Shown: positions 9,582 through 19,194 of the stretch, piece after piece
Position numbering within the stretch: the first letter of the stretch is position 1
Layout of the letters: every line of letters begins with the position of its first letter
Assembly: GCA_902619165.1 (NCBI GenBank)
Contig: CACNDI010000002.1
Location: 62,001 to 126,000, forward strand
DNA from: an uncultured Alphaproteobacteria bacterium
Lineage (GTDB): Bacteria > Pseudomonadota > Alphaproteobacteria > Rhodobacterales > Rhodobacteraceae
DNA: 64,000 bases
Direction of reading: 5' to 3'
Translations under genes and position numbers: made by a program
Notes under the pieces: generated by a model
The model's database searches: none
What the model was told of the DNA's origin: nothing
What the model saw: only the letters and a program-made list of their open reading frames with translations

Positions 9582-10955
9582 ATGTCAATTGAAAATGCTA
9601 TAAGTGAGTTAAAAAGTTTGATAGGAGACCGTCTGTGCATTTCAGCAGCTGAAAGAAAGCAGTATGGGCAAAACGAAACCTATTACAAAGAAATGCTTCC
9701 CGACGCTGTCGCATACCCGAAAGATGAAAAAGAAGTTTCTGAAGTAATGGAAATATGCAATAGACATAAGTGCCCTGTAATACCTTGGGGCACAGGAACT
9801 AGCCTTGAAGGAAACTCAATTCCAGTAAATGGTGGTGTGACTTTATCCTTTGAAAAAATGAAAAAAATCTTGAACGTGAATCCAGATGATATGGATGTAA
9901 CTGTGCAACCGGGAATAACAAGGGAGGAACTTAACATTAACCTAAAGGAATTTGGGTTATTTTTTCCAGTTGACCCTGGAGCTAACGCCTCTGTTGGAGG
10001 GATGGCGGCTACGAGGGCTTCAGGCACAACAGCTGTTAGATATGGTACGATGAAAGAAAATGTAATCAGTCTAAAAGTCGTAATGTCGGATGGGCGAGTA
10101 ATCAAGACAGGCTCTAGAGCGAGAAAGTCTTCAGCGGGATATGACCTCACGAAGTTGATAGTCGGATCAGAAGGGACATTGGGCATAATAACAGAATTAA
10201 CATTACGCCTACAGGGTATACCAGAAGAGATTGCATCAGCAATTTGCTCATTTCCAGACACAGCTAGCGCGATAAGAACAATAATTGAAACAATTCAAAT
10301 CGGAATACCAATTGCAAGATCCGAACTTATGGACTCAACATCTATCGAAGCTGTAAACGAGTACTCAAAACTTGACTTACCAATAAAAGAACACTTGTTT
10401 TTTGAATTTCATGGAAGTGCAACCTCCGTAAAAGAACAATCTGAAACTGTACAAGAGATTGCGGCTGGAAATGGTGGTAGCGATTTTCACTGGAGTACCG
10501 CGACTGAAGATAGAAACAAACTTTGGAAGGCAAGGCACAACTATTATTATGCTATAAAAGCCAAAAACCCTAACCATACATTTTTAGTAACTGATATTTG
10601 CGTACCAATATCAAACTTAGCTGAAATGATAGATCAAACAGCTAAAGAGATGAAATCAAAAGGAATGGCGCCCAGCATAATGGGGCATGTGGGTGATGGA
10701 AATTTTCACTCTGGAATAATGGTTAGACCTAATAATGATGATGATATAAATTTAGCAAAAGATCTGACTAGGCGAATAGTAGAACGTGCCTTAGAACTGG
10801 AAGGTACCTGCACGGGAGAGCATGGAGTAGGAATAGGTAAAATTGAGTTCATGGAAAAAGAGCACGGCGAAGCTTACCAGGTCATGTCGTCCATAAAAAG
10901 AACGTTTGATCCAAATGGGATATTGAATCCAGGCAAGGTTGTAAAAATTAACTAA
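9582..10955 (+). CDS. FAD-linked D-lactate/glycolate dehydrogenase family oxidoreductase
   Basis: Flavoprotein of the FAD_binding_4 / FAD-oxidase C family, which includes cytochrome-dependent D-lactate dehydrogenase and GlcD. The N-terminal PCMH-type FAD domain shows P-W-G-T-G-T-S-L-E-G-N (about residues 66-76) and V-G-S-E-G-T-L-G-I-I-T-E (about 188-199). The C-terminal domain has H-V-G-D-G-N-F-H and G-E-H-G-V-G, which hold metal and substrate in the family. It probably oxidises a 2-hydroxy acid and passes electrons to cytochrome c or quinone. I chose ATG 9582 (457 aa), supported by gagagg seven bases upstream; an open frame extends back to 9429 through T-rich sequence and is not conserved. 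No glcE/glcF genes are adjacent, so a single-subunit D-lactate dehydrogenase is favoured. The 3' end overlaps recN by 8 bases tail to tail. Confidence 0.85.
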   Translation: MSIENAISELKSLIGDRLCISAAERKQYGQNETYYKEMLPDAVAYPKDEKEVSEVMEICNRHKCPVIPWGTGTSLEGNSIPVNGGVTLSFEKMKKILNVNPDDMDVTVQPGITREELNINLKEFGLFFPVDPGANASVGGMAATRASGTTAVRYGTMKENVISLKVVMSDGRVIKTGSRARKSSAGYDLTKLIVGSEGTLGIITELTLRLQGIPEEIASAICSFPDTASAIRTIIETIQIGIPIARSELMDSTSIEAVNEYSKLDLPIKEHLFFEFHGSATSVKEQSETVQEIAAGNGGSDFHWSTATEDRNKLWKARHNYYYAIKAKNPNHTFLVTDICVPISNLAEMIDQTAKEMKSKGMAPSIMGHVGDGNFHSGIMVRPNNDDDINLAKDLTRRIVERALELEGTCTGEHGVGIGKIEFMEKEHGEAYQVMSSIKRTFDPNGILNPGKVVKIN

Positions 10956-12609
10956 TCCCCCTACTAGTATGTCTTAGTTTGGCTGCTGCAGCCAAGGCTT
11001 CAGAGGTCACCAATTCTCCAGATAGCATCCTCGCAATTTCCCTTACAGTCTTTTCTTCATTTAGAGTGGTAACTTTTGTTATTGTTGACTTCTCAGAATT
11101 AATCTTTTCAACCTTAAGATGATTATCAGAGTAAGCAGCAACTTGAGGAGAATGGGTAACGACTAATACTTGTTCATGTTTGGATAACTCTAGCAACCTT
11201 TTCCCAATTGCTGACGCTGTAGCTCCTCCGACTCCTCTATCAATTTCATCGAAGATTTGTGTTTTTTTGCTATCTTCATCAAAAAAACATAGCTTTGCGG
11301 CAAGAAGAAATCTTGATAACTCTCCACCAGAAGCGATTTTATTCAGAGGTTTAAATCCAGAGCCTGGGTTAATTTCAGTAGTGAAGCAAACATGATCGCA
11401 TCCAAATTTAGATTCCTGATCCCTTAATATCTCTGTTTTAAACTTAGCAAGCTCTAGCTTTAATGGCTTTAATTCTTTTTCTATCTTTTTGTCCAACTTA
11501 GCAGCAAATTTGTACCTTTCATTTGATAAAAAAGCTGTTTCTTTCTGATACCGATCACTTATCAATAAAATTTTTTTCTCTATATCTTTTATTTTATACT
11601 CAACTTCTCTTATGCTTTTTAATTCTTCTTCTAATGAACCTTGTAAGTTGAATATTTGATCGAGCTCAACATTGTGAGTTGTACATATTCTCTTTATTGA
11701 ATGGTACCGATCTTCTATTTCAACAAGTTGTTTTTCACTATCAACGCTTTTTTCTCTAATTTGATCCAATTTTTCGCAAGCCTGTGAAAACTTTTCCAAA
11801 GCAGTGTAAAACTTTTCAATCGGTAACTGGTTATCAACATCAACTTTTTTTTCTAATCTTTCTAAAGACTTAATTGCATTCAAAATGCTCTCTTCCACCA
11901 TCTCTTTATTTAGGGCTTGAAAAGTATCAAGAATACCGGCGTTACTTCGGCTAGCTTTTTTAAGCTCCTCTCTATGCGACACAATACTCTCCAGTTCGCT
12001 CTGATCAAGTTGTAGCTCATTGATCTGTTGAATTGATTTTTCCAAGAAGTCCGTATTTTCTACCAAATCTTTTCTTTTGTACTCAGTATCGAGTAGTTTT
12101 TTTAATTTATTAAGCTCTGTCCAATATCTGTCAACTTTCTTTAAATTGTTCTGTAAATTACCATAGGTGTCCAGTAAACCTCTATGAGTTTTTACATTTA
12201 ACAATCCTTGTTCCTCAAACTGACCGTTTAGATCTAGAATTAGGTTACCCAGATCTCGAACCAACTCTAATGAACAGGGTAGGTCATTAATAAAAGCTCT
12301 TCGTTTACTACTCGTACTAACACTTTGTCTCAATATCAGATTACCATCTGTCGGAAATCCCCTTTCAGACAGGAATTGGCTCATTAAGCCATTTTTCTCT
12401 GATTGAAACTCTCCGATGAGGGTGGCCGTCTCAGCTCGGTTGCCCAGCTCAATCCTTGTATTTTTTTTTCCTAGAAGATAACCCAAGCAGTCCAAAAGAA
12501 TGGACTTCCCAGCTCCAGTTTCACCCGTTAATACATTAAGACCCGATGTAAATTCTAATTCTAGATTTTCGATTAAAAAAATATTTTGTACAAAAAGTTT
12601 TTTTATCAA
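10948..12609 (-). CDS. recN: DNA repair protein RecN
   Basis: SMC-like ATPase acting early in recombinational repair of double-strand breaks. Walker A is G-E-T-G-A-G-K-S at residues 29-36. Long coiled-coil stretches rich in Lys, Glu and Leu fill the middle, and the C-terminal half has the ABC signature region S-G-G-E-L-S-R and Walker B I-F-D-E-I-D-R-G-V-G-G. The length of 553 aa is normal. The start is TTG at 12609, one base after the bamD stop, and no ATG alternative exists before the conserved N-terminus. It is the last gene of the dcw run; the bamD-recN order is typical of Alphaproteobacteria. Confidence 0.95.
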   Translation of the reverse strand: MIKKLFVQNIFLIENLELEFTSGLNVLTGETGAGKSILLDCLGYLLGKKNTRIELGNRAETATLIGEFQSEKNGLMSQFLSERGFPTDGNLILRQSVSTSSKRRAFINDLPCSLELVRDLGNLILDLNGQFEEQGLLNVKTHRGLLDTYGNLQNNLKKVDRYWTELNKLKKLLDTEYKRKDLVENTDFLEKSIQQINELQLDQSELESIVSHREELKKASRSNAGILDTFQALNKEMVEESILNAIKSLERLEKKVDVDNQLPIEKFYTALEKFSQACEKLDQIREKSVDSEKQLVEIEDRYHSIKRICTTHNVELDQIFNLQGSLEEELKSIREVEYKIKDIEKKILLISDRYQKETAFLSNERYKFAAKLDKKIEKELKPLKLELAKFKTEILRDQESKFGCDHVCFTTEINPGSGFKPLNKIASGGELSRFLLAAKLCFFDEDSKKTQIFDEIDRGVGGATASAIGKRLLELSKHEQVLVVTHSPQVAAYSDNHLKVEKINSEKSTITKVTTLNEEKTVREIARMLSGELVTSEALAAAAKLRHTSRGIS

Positions 12610-12610
12610 G

Positions 12611-13399
12611 CTAATTAAGTCCTGAGTTATCGATTAAATTAGAAGCTTCATTAGTCCAATCACTGGCTGGGAATTTTTTCCTCATATATTTCATTTCAGA
12701 CAATGCCTCATTGAATAGTCCAATTATTAGAAAGCTTTCAATAAGTCTATACGATACTTCAGGTAAAAAACTGGAAGCTTTTGTAGTTTTCTTTATTTTT
12801 TTAAACCTTCTCATAGCAGCTGTTGGATTATTTCTCTTTAGATAATATTTTCCAACATTTAATTGCTGACCTACTAGGAATTCTCTAGCTCTCCTGATAT
12901 TACTCTCAGCCTCTTTTTTTGCGCTACTTTTAGGGTATAGCCTTTGAAAAGCTGAAAAGCTCGCAATACATTCTCTCGCAGCTGCTTGATCCCTCTCAAC
13001 AATATCTATCTCATCACAATAACCCTTTGACTGAAAGTATAGTACTTGTTGGGCTCTATTACTTTCTGGGTAGAGGCTTAAAAATTTGGCAGATGCCAAA
13101 CGTGAGTCCTCGAACTTTCCTGCTTTGTAATATGCATCCACAGCTTTGCTCAATCCAAGCTCATCTTCTGCTGAATAGGGGAAATACGTGTTCACCTCTA
13201 GATAGTAATCTCCTGCTCGTTCAAAATAGCCCTTTTGAAAAGCTTCATCTCCCAGTTTGATTATCTCTTCAGGTGTGTTGTCCTCGTTTATCTCACTTGG
13301 TAATTTGTTACCACAGCTTAAAAGTAGCAAAAGTAACAAACATGAAGTAAAGATTTTTAATAATCCAAAAAAAAAGATCATAGTTCTTTCTAACTTCAA
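12611..13399 (-). CDS. bamD: Outer membrane assembly lipoprotein BamD
   Basis: Essential lipoprotein of the BAM complex that inserts beta-barrel proteins in the outer membrane. The N-terminus is a lipoprotein signal ending in L-L-L-S-C at Cys29, followed by TPR-like helical repeats to the end (262 aa), as in the BamD/YfiO family. The longest start is a TTG at 13399, which supplies the positively charged n-region (K-L-E-R). An ATG at 13381 is also possible but would leave a signal almost without charge. It follows lpxC and precedes recN by one base. Confidence 0.9.
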   Translation of the reverse strand: MKLERTMIFFFGLLKIFTSCLLLLLLLSCGNKLPSEINEDNTPEEIIKLGDEAFQKGYFERAGDYYLEVNTYFPYSAEDELGLSKAVDAYYKAGKFEDSRLASAKFLSLYPESNRAQQVLYFQSKGYCDEIDIVERDQAAARECIASFSAFQRLYPKSSAKKEAESNIRRAREFLVGQQLNVGKYYLKRNNPTAAMRRFKKIKKTTKASSFLPEVSYRLIESFLIIGLFNEALSEMKYMRKKFPASDWTNEASNLIDNSGLN

Positions 13400-13444
13400 T
13401 AATATCTATAAGTCAAGATAAGAGGGCCAAATATTCTTTAGTAA

Positions 13445-14368
13445 CTAGAGTATATTCTGAGTATCAGATTCTGAAATATCAAAACCTGGAAGTTTATCCC
13501 TATCTCCATCTGAGAAATCTTCACTAACTAATATGTCCCCCCTTTTAAAACACTCTCTCAGCAAAAGGTTTGTTAGGCCATGACCACCAGAACATGAAAT
13601 AAATTTTCCTAAAATTGGCCTCCCTACGAGACTCAAGTCTCCAAGGGCATCAAGAATCTTATGTCGAATACATTCATCAGCATATCTCAATCCATCTTGT
13701 ACAGTCATCTCATTTTCGCCAACGACTATTGCATTCTCTATCCCTCCTCCTAACGCAAAACCTTCATCTTTCAGTCGCATTACATCGCTTTTTCGACAAA
13801 AAGTTCTACTATCACAGATTTCTCTCACGAATGCTCCATTTACAATAGGCATATCAAGGCTTTGTCTGTTGAGTGCAGTGCCAGGCCAGTTCATTTCAAA
13901 GTCTATTGAGAACGTATTCGCAGGCCTTAATTCTGCCCAAGCATCTCGGTTTCCTACTCGAATACTGTTTACCACTTTGTATAATTTAGTCTTTTTCTCG
14001 AGCTCAGCGACTCCTGCTTCGAGTATCGCTTTTACAAATATTCTTGAGGATCCATCGAATATGGGAATCTCTGCTTCGTTCAATTCAATCAATGCATTAT
14101 GAATTCCCAGGCCTGCAAAAGCAGCTAAAATGTGTTCAGCAGTTATTATTGAAACGCCCATACTATTTGTAAGTTGAGTCCGTAAATAAGTCTTTGATAC
14201 ATTCTCAAAGCTAGCCTTGACATAAGCTTTGTCTTCCTTCAAGTCCGTTCTCTTAAAAACTATTCCGTGATCTGCTGACGCTGGGTGAACAATCATTTTG
14301 GCATTTTTACCAAAATGTAAGCCTTTGCCTTCGAGCATAAATGAGTTTTTTACAGATTTCTGAAACAT
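13445..14368 (-). CDS. lpxC: UDP-3-O-acyl-N-acetylglucosamine deacetylase LpxC
   Basis: Zinc enzyme for the committed step of lipid A synthesis. Zinc and catalytic motifs are visible: T-A-E-H-I-L-A-A-F (His at residue 79 when counted from the ATG at 14368, the same number as in E. coli), H-K-I-L-D-A-L-G-D-L, and S-G-G-H-G-L-T. An upstream in-frame TTG at 14380 exists, but the ATG has an AAGG five bases upstream and gives the family's usual N-terminus (307 aa). It lies downstream of ftsZ. Its presence shows a lipopolysaccharide-bearing outer membrane. Confidence 0.95.
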   Translation of the reverse strand: MFQKSVKNSFMLEGKGLHFGKNAKMIVHPASADHGIVFKRTDLKEDKAYVKASFENVSKTYLRTQLTNSMGVSIITAEHILAAFAGLGIHNALIELNEAEIPIFDGSSRIFVKAILEAGVAELEKKTKLYKVVNSIRVGNRDAWAELRPANTFSIDFEMNWPGTALNRQSLDMPIVNGAFVREICDSRTFCRKSDVMRLKDEGFALGGGIENAIVVGENEMTVQDGLRYADECIRHKILDALGDLSLVGRPILGKFISCSGGHGLTNLLLRECFKRGDILVSEDFSDGDRDKLPGFDISESDTQNIL

Positions 14369-14448
14369 CGCAACCTTCAATCTAAAGGTTACCTAATCAG
14401 CTAGAAAGCTCAATACACAGTTATATGTCAAAATAATTCAATTGTTAA

Positions 14449-15933
14449 TCAGTTGGCTTGTCTACGTAAAAAAGCTGGAATCTCTAATTTGCTTTCATCT
14501 TCTCTTTCTGTTATTGATTTTTCGTCTTGCCGAACTATTTGATCCTCAGAAGCTTCGTTTTCTTCTTGATCTCTTTTTTCTCCAAAGCCCGTCATACGTC
14601 TTATAAGATTGTTCAAACCCCCACTCGAGGGTGCGGTTTCAATGTTTTGCTTTCTTGAAGGTGGGCTTATCTCTGAAGTAGATTTATTTAGCGGTTGCTC
14701 TAATTTTTTTTCACTTTCACCTTTATTAACATTACCAATATTTTCTCCATAAACATATTTTTCCGAAGTTAGAGTGCTTGCTATTGGTTCCAACTCATTT
14801 TTTTCTTTATCTAAAGTATCTCCATCAGTTGTGGATTGCTCGTCTTTGATCTGATTTTCTTGCAAAGTAACTCTAGAAAAATAGCCCTGCTGATTGGTGT
14901 TATCGACTTCAATTCTATCCGACCCCTTTATTTCATTGAGTGCATCAGAATTAGGCTTTGAAAATTCAGCTACATCTATGCCAGTAGCCACGACAGACAC
15001 TCTGATAGACCCGGTAAGATCAGAGTCAAAGGTTGATCCAACTATTATATTAGCCTCTGGGTCTACTTCGTCTCTTATTCTATTTGCTGCTTCATCTACC
15101 TCAAATAGGGTCATGTCAGTACTACCGGTTACATTTATAAGTACACCAGTAGCTCCCTTCAGTGAAATCTCATCCAACAAAGGATTAGCTATTGCCTTTT
15201 CTGCAGCTTGCAATGCTCTATCCTCACCGCTAGCTTCTCCAGTACCCATCATTGCCTTTCCCATTTCATCCATGACAGACCTTACATCAGCAAAGTCCAA
15301 ATTGATAAGCCCAGGTTTAACCATTAGATCCGTTACACCTTTTACTCCCTGGTAAAGAACATCGTCAGCCATAGAAAAAGCTTCAGTGAATGTTGTCTTT
15401 TCTGTTGCTAGTCTAAATAAGTTCTGGTTAGGGATTACTATTAGAGTATCTACCACCTTCTGCAATGCTGATATTCCCTCATCAGCTTGTTTCATTCTGG
15501 TAGTCCCTTCAAATTGAAAAGGTTTTGTGACAACGCCAACTGTCAATATTCCCTTTTGCCTAGCCAGCTCAGCAACAATAGGAGCTGCCCCAGTGCCTGT
15601 TCCACCACCCATTCCCGCTGTTATAAAACATAGATTTGCACCATCTAAAATATCAGCGATCTGTTCAGTGCTTTCCACTGCAGCCTCGTTTCCAACCTCC
15701 GGCTTTGCACCAGCTCCGAGCCCCTGCGTTCTTTTTAACCCCAACTGTAACTTTGTTTGAGCATTAGACTGCTGTAAGGCCTGCGCATCCGTGTTCGCAG
15801 CTACAAACTCTGCTCCTTCCAGATTTTTTAACATCATATTATTTACAGCGTTTCCGCCAGCGCCTCCAATACCAAAAACTAGTATTCTTGGCTTCAATTC
15901 CTGATGTTCAGGAATCCTTATATTTATTGCCAT
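14449..15933 (-). CDS. ftsZ: Cell division protein FtsZ
   Basis: Tubulin-like GTPase that forms the division ring. The signature G-G-G-T-G-T-G (about residue 107), the N-terminal [13 protein letters not shown] and the T7 loop D-F-A-D-V are all present. A long variable linker rich in Glu, Ser and Asn (about residues 320-480) leads to the C-terminal conserved peptide [10 protein letters not shown], which binds FtsA and other partners. I set the start at ATG 15933 (494 aa); the frame runs 21 codons further upstream but those residues are not conserved. It follows ftsA after 115 bases, which hold a likely dedicated promoter. Confidence 0.97.
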   Translation of the reverse strand: MAINIRIPEHQELKPRILVFGIGGAGGNAVNNMMLKNLEGAEFVAANTDAQALQQSNAQTKLQLGLKRTQGLGAGAKPEVGNEAAVESTEQIADILDGANLCFITAGMGGGTGTGAAPIVAELARQKGILTVGVVTKPFQFEGTTRMKQADEGISALQKVVDTLIVIPNQNLFRLATEKTTFTEAFSMADDVLYQGVKGVTDLMVKPGLINLDFADVRSVMDEMGKAMMGTGEASGEDRALQAAEKAIANPLLDEISLKGATGVLINVTGSTDMTLFEVDEAANRIRDEVDPEANIIVGSTFDSDLTGSIRVSVVATGIDVAEFSKPNSDALNEIKGSDRIEVDNTNQQGYFSRVTLQENQIKDEQSTTDGDTLDKEKNELEPIASTLTSEKYVYGENIGNVNKGESEKKLEQPLNKSTSEISPPSRKQNIETAPSSGGLNNLIRRMTGFGEKRDQEENEASEDQIVRQDEKSITEREDESKLEIPAFLRRQAN

Positions 15934-15972
15934 TGTTGCCTGCCATTTTAGTTTTTTTGTTTTTTTTACTGC

Positions 15973-16009
15973 TGATTCGTATAATAACCGAATCACTATA
16001 ACTCGTCAC
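15973..16009 (-). promoter_or_regulatory. Predicted ftsZ promoter bracketed by two GANTC sites
   Basis: Read on the - strand, gtgacg (16009-16004) and tattat (15986-15981) are separated by 17 bases and resemble a sigma-70 -35/-10 pair; transcription would start about 40 bases upstream of the ftsZ ATG. The -10 lies in the loop of a perfect 7-bp inverted repeat, tgattcg (15973-15979) and cgaatca (15989-15995) on the + strand. Each arm contains a GANTC methylation target. Promoter prediction is by eye only. Confidence 0.4.
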
Positions 16010-16048
16010 TATTTTTATCTTCTACCCGAGTTTTTCTGAGGAAAGGTT

Positions 16049-17380
16049 TTACCAGTTTGACTTTACCCACCGCCATGTTCTTCTTATTAGCTCATCCCCT
16101 TCATGCTCAAAGGGTGCTTTAAAGTCCCATAACTCATCTTGCGGTTGAGCTAGATTTAAGGCTAGCCCTATAGCAGCTGCTGTTTCAGGGCCATGAGTTG
16201 ATGCCGGCAGACCTTGGATCCTCATTGGTACGGCGACACGTGTTGGCTTTCCAAGAAATATAGAAGTAAAATCTAATATATTCGCTAACTTGCTACCCCC
16301 ACCAGTTAAAACGACTTTTTGTCCAGGTAGAAACTCGAAGTCCGATCTGTCCAATATTATCCTTAGTGAATCAAAGATCTCCTCAACTCTTGGCCTTATT
16401 ACTCCTAGTAATTCAGACTTTGTTATAGTTCTTCTGTCAGCATAAAAATCTGTATTGTTCTCAGGCAATTCTATAGTTTCTCTATCATCCGAATTGGCCG
16501 GCATCAAACCTCCATGCAATACTTTTAATCTTTCAGCTGCTAGGAAAGAGATTTGAAATGCCTGCATGATATCGCTAGTTATATGTTGTCCTCCGATCCT
16601 TATCGATTCAGAGAATATTAAATTCTTTCGAAAGAAAATTGATATACTCGAACTGGAAGCACCTAAATCAATACAAACAACACCTATTTGCATTTCATCT
16701 TCAAGAAGGCTTGATTGCCCCGAAACATAGGGGGCAAGCGCTATTCCTGCTAAAGACAGATCACACTTATTCAAACAACTCACCATATTCTTTATAATAT
16801 CCGATTGAATAGAAACAATATTAACGTCGACCGACAGCTTAGAGCCAGTTATTCCTCTCGGGTCCATGTATCCGTGCTTATCATCGATGCTAAAATTAAC
16901 TGGCAAAGCATGAATTATTTCTCTTTTCAAATCATCATAAACTAGATTTAACTTTGAAAGCGCATGTCCGATATCTAGTTCTGTTACTTCCCTCTGAATA
17001 AATTCAATAGAGGATGAGATCAAAGTAGATTTTTGAGTGCCACTAGAAAAGGTCAGAAAAACATTTTCAATTAGGCAACCTGCCATTTTTTGGGCCCGTT
17101 GAATTACAGTCCTTATTGCACTTTCTGCTTCCCTCATCTCATAGATTTCACCATCCCTAATCCCCCTAGACTTTGTGGTTGAAGCGCCAATAACTCTAAA
17201 AGTCACTCCTCTACCTGATTTGCTAGTTGAGATTGAATTAATTTGATTTATGTCGGTAAGAGAAACTACTAGGCACATTACCTTAGAGCTTCCTAGGTCT
17301 ATCAGACCAACAGTTCCCTTTTTTATAGCGGCCAACCTTTTTTGTCTTAATTGCCTCTGACTCTGCAATAGTTTCCTCAA
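16049..17380 (-). CDS. ftsA: Cell division protein FtsA
   Basis: Actin-like ATPase that tethers FtsZ to the membrane. The phosphate-1 motif is G-L-I-D-L-G-S-S-K near residue 25, the phosphate-2 motif is V-C-I-D-L-G-A-S-S-S, and the adenosine motif is V-L-T-G-G-G-S-K. The C-terminus R-R-T-W-R-W-V-K-S-N-W is the expected amphipathic membrane-binding helix. Length is 443 aa. The start codon is TTG at 17380, overlapping the ftsQ stop as TTGA, which points to translational coupling. A basic N-terminal stretch of about 20 residues precedes the fold, as in other alphaproteobacterial FtsA. Confidence 0.95.
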   Translation of the reverse strand: MRKLLQSQRQLRQKRLAAIKKGTVGLIDLGSSKVMCLVVSLTDINQINSISTSKSGRGVTFRVIGASTTKSRGIRDGEIYEMREAESAIRTVIQRAQKMAGCLIENVFLTFSSGTQKSTLISSSIEFIQREVTELDIGHALSKLNLVYDDLKREIIHALPVNFSIDDKHGYMDPRGITGSKLSVDVNIVSIQSDIIKNMVSCLNKCDLSLAGIALAPYVSGQSSLLEDEMQIGVVCIDLGASSSSISIFFRKNLIFSESIRIGGQHITSDIMQAFQISFLAAERLKVLHGGLMPANSDDRETIELPENNTDFYADRRTITKSELLGVIRPRVEEIFDSLRIILDRSDFEFLPGQKVVLTGGGSKLANILDFTSIFLGKPTRVAVPMRIQGLPASTHGPETAAAIGLALNLAQPQDELWDFKAPFEHEGDELIRRTWRWVKSNW

Positions 17381-18240
17381 CCTGCCAACCTCTTTGTATT
17401 TTTTTGAATGTATTCGATAGGTGGGGCTTTCCTGAACCTTATTATTGGCTTATCTATATTTCTCAAATCAACAGAAACCACAGGTTTTGAAAGCTTATTT
17501 GTCTCATGCAGAAACATACGCATTACCTCTATTCCTTTATTCAAATTATTCTCTGGCAACTTAAAAACTAACTCGCTTTTCATATGAATATCCCATCGTC
17601 TTTCTCCGACCCATTCATAGTATAATACCTCAGATTGATAGGATCCTATTTCATTTACCAATGCTAATAATGCATTAATATTTTTTGATGCATCTTTTCC
17701 AACTAATAGAGGGAGACTTGATAACCCTTCATAATTCTGTTTAATCGACAATATAACTCCAGTACCATCAAGGACCTCATATAGATCGTTATTAAAGAAT
17801 ACTACGGCTTCTTTTCTTTCAATGACATTTACAATTACTAATCCATCAGTAGAAAACCTAACAAAAGCTTTTTTAACTTTTCTTATATCTTCTATCTTTT
17901 TTCTTAAGGCCTGAGCATTCAACGCGGAAAACCCTTCGATCGCAGCATTCTCAACTAAAGTTATTATTTCTTTTTTCAACGATTCTTGGCCACCTTTTAC
18001 TAAAATTCTAGTTATAGAGAGTTCTGTTAGACCTTTGTATATAGCGGAACTTTCCTCACTTAAAAATCTAATTTCTGCATTTAAGTCAATGCCTTTGTAG
18101 AAAAATTTTTTCGATAGCAATATAATTATTACCAAGAGAACTGCCATTAAGAGCAATCTAAACCAAAGCCTATAAAATAATCTGTTTATCTTATAATATA
18201 ACCTCGATGGCGCTGGATCATTAGATTTCAACCAATTCAT
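17377..18240 (-). CDS. ftsQ: Cell division protein FtsQ
   Basis: Bitopic division protein that links FtsB/FtsL to the divisome. A short cytoplasmic N-terminus is followed by one membrane helix (about residues 29-47, L-L-L-M-A-V-L-L-V-I-I-I-L-L), then a POTRA-like domain and a beta domain in the periplasm. The 287-residue length and position between ddl and ftsA are standard. The sequence itself is divergent, as usual for FtsQ. It starts at ATG 18240, seven bases after ddl, and ends in a 4-base overlap with ftsA. Confidence 0.9.
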   Translation of the reverse strand: MNWLKSNDPAPSRLYYKINRLFYRLWFRLLLMAVLLVIIILLSKKFFYKGIDLNAEIRFLSEESSAIYKGLTELSITRILVKGGQESLKKEIITLVENAAIEGFSALNAQALRKKIEDIRKVKKAFVRFSTDGLVIVNVIERKEAVVFFNNDLYEVLDGTGVILSIKQNYEGLSSLPLLVGKDASKNINALLALVNEIGSYQSEVLYYEWVGERRWDIHMKSELVFKLPENNLNKGIEVMRMFLHETNKLSKPVVSVDLRNIDKPIIRFRKAPPIEYIQKNTKRLAG

Positions 18241-18247
18241 ATCTCGC

Positions 18248-19192
18248 CTATTTGTTACACGATGCGTCTTTAATCAACTCTAGGCAAATGTATTGTAAGT
18301 CTAGGCCGATGTATTTTGCCTGTTCAGGCACAAGGGAAGTTTTAGTCATCCCGGGCTGGGTATTTAGTTCGAGTATATATAGACCTTCTTTCCCATCCTT
18401 TTCATTCCATCTAAAATCCGAACGAGTAATACCTCTACAACCCAAAGAATTATGTGCAGTAACTGCATAATTTATACAAAGATCGAATATCTCTTGCGGA
18501 ATATCTGCAGGAACAATATGTTCAGAGCCGCCACTTTTATATTTAGCATCGTAATTATACCAGTCGTCAGTTACAATGTCTGTAACTGTAAAAGGTCTAC
18601 CATTTAGAACAGCAACAGTTAACTCTCTACCAGGAATATATTTCTCCAAAAGATACTCCCTATCGTGATCTGTAACAAACCTCCTAACCTCCTCAATTTG
18701 CTCTTCGAATTTAATAAAATGAATTCCAACAGAGGAACCTCCACTATTTGGCTTAATTACAAATGGAGGGGCAAAAGGCACCTCATGTAATTGTTCTTCT
18801 CCACGTAAAAGCAGGTCTTCTATTACTGGTAACCCGAATGTCTTAAATATTTTTTTTGAGATAAATTTATCCATTGCTGTCGCCGAAGATAAAACTCCGG
18901 AGTGTGTATATGGAATTTTCAATGTTTCAAATAGGCCCTGAATAGTACCATTCTCTCCAATGCCACCGTGTAAGGCGTTAAATATTACATCAGGCTCCTG
19001 ACTTTTTATGACTTCAGCTAAGTTATGTATATTGTTTGAGTTAACACTCACCGCCTCAACAACTAGGTTTATTCTTTCAAGTGCCTCTATGCAGCTCTCA
19101 GCAGTTGAATCTGACACCTCTTTCTCCTCTGAAACCCCTCCCTGTAATACTAAGACTTTAGAGATGTTTTTTGGATTAGCTGTTGTGTTCAA
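18248..19192 (-). CDS. ddl: D-alanine--D-alanine ligase
   Basis: ATP-grasp enzyme making the D-Ala-D-Ala dipeptide for the peptidoglycan stem. N-terminal L-Q-G-G-V-S-E-E-K-E-V-S, the ATP-grasp strand P-F-V-I-K-P-N-S-G-G-S-S-V-G, L-E-K-Y-I-P-G-R-E-L-T-V, and the metal-binding E-L-N-T-Q-P-G-M-T are all present. Two TTG starts are possible: 19225, overlapping murB by 31 bases with no ribosome site, or 19192, two bases after murB with GGGAG nine bases upstream. I prefer 19192 (314 aa), which also matches the usual N-terminal length. It lies between murB and ftsQ. Confidence 0.93.
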   Translation of the reverse strand: MNTTANPKNISKVLVLQGGVSEEKEVSDSTAESCIEALERINLVVEAVSVNSNNIHNLAEVIKSQEPDVIFNALHGGIGENGTIQGLFETLKIPYTHSGVLSSATAMDKFISKKIFKTFGLPVIEDLLLRGEEQLHEVPFAPPFVIKPNSGGSSVGIHFIKFEEQIEEVRRFVTDHDREYLLEKYIPGRELTVAVLNGRPFTVTDIVTDDWYNYDAKYKSGGSEHIVPADIPQEIFDLCINYAVTAHNSLGCRGITRSDFRWNEKDGKEGLYILELNTQPGMTKTSLVPEQAKYIGLDLQYICLELIKDASCNK

Positions 19193-19194
19193 TT

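Noticed and set aside
9683-10261. 192-codon open frame on the - strand
   Set aside because: It lies wholly inside the FAD-linked oxidase gene, whose product has clear family motifs; the reverse frame is a shadow.
14894-15355. 153-codon open frame on the + strand
   Set aside because: Antisense to the conserved GTPase domain of ftsZ.
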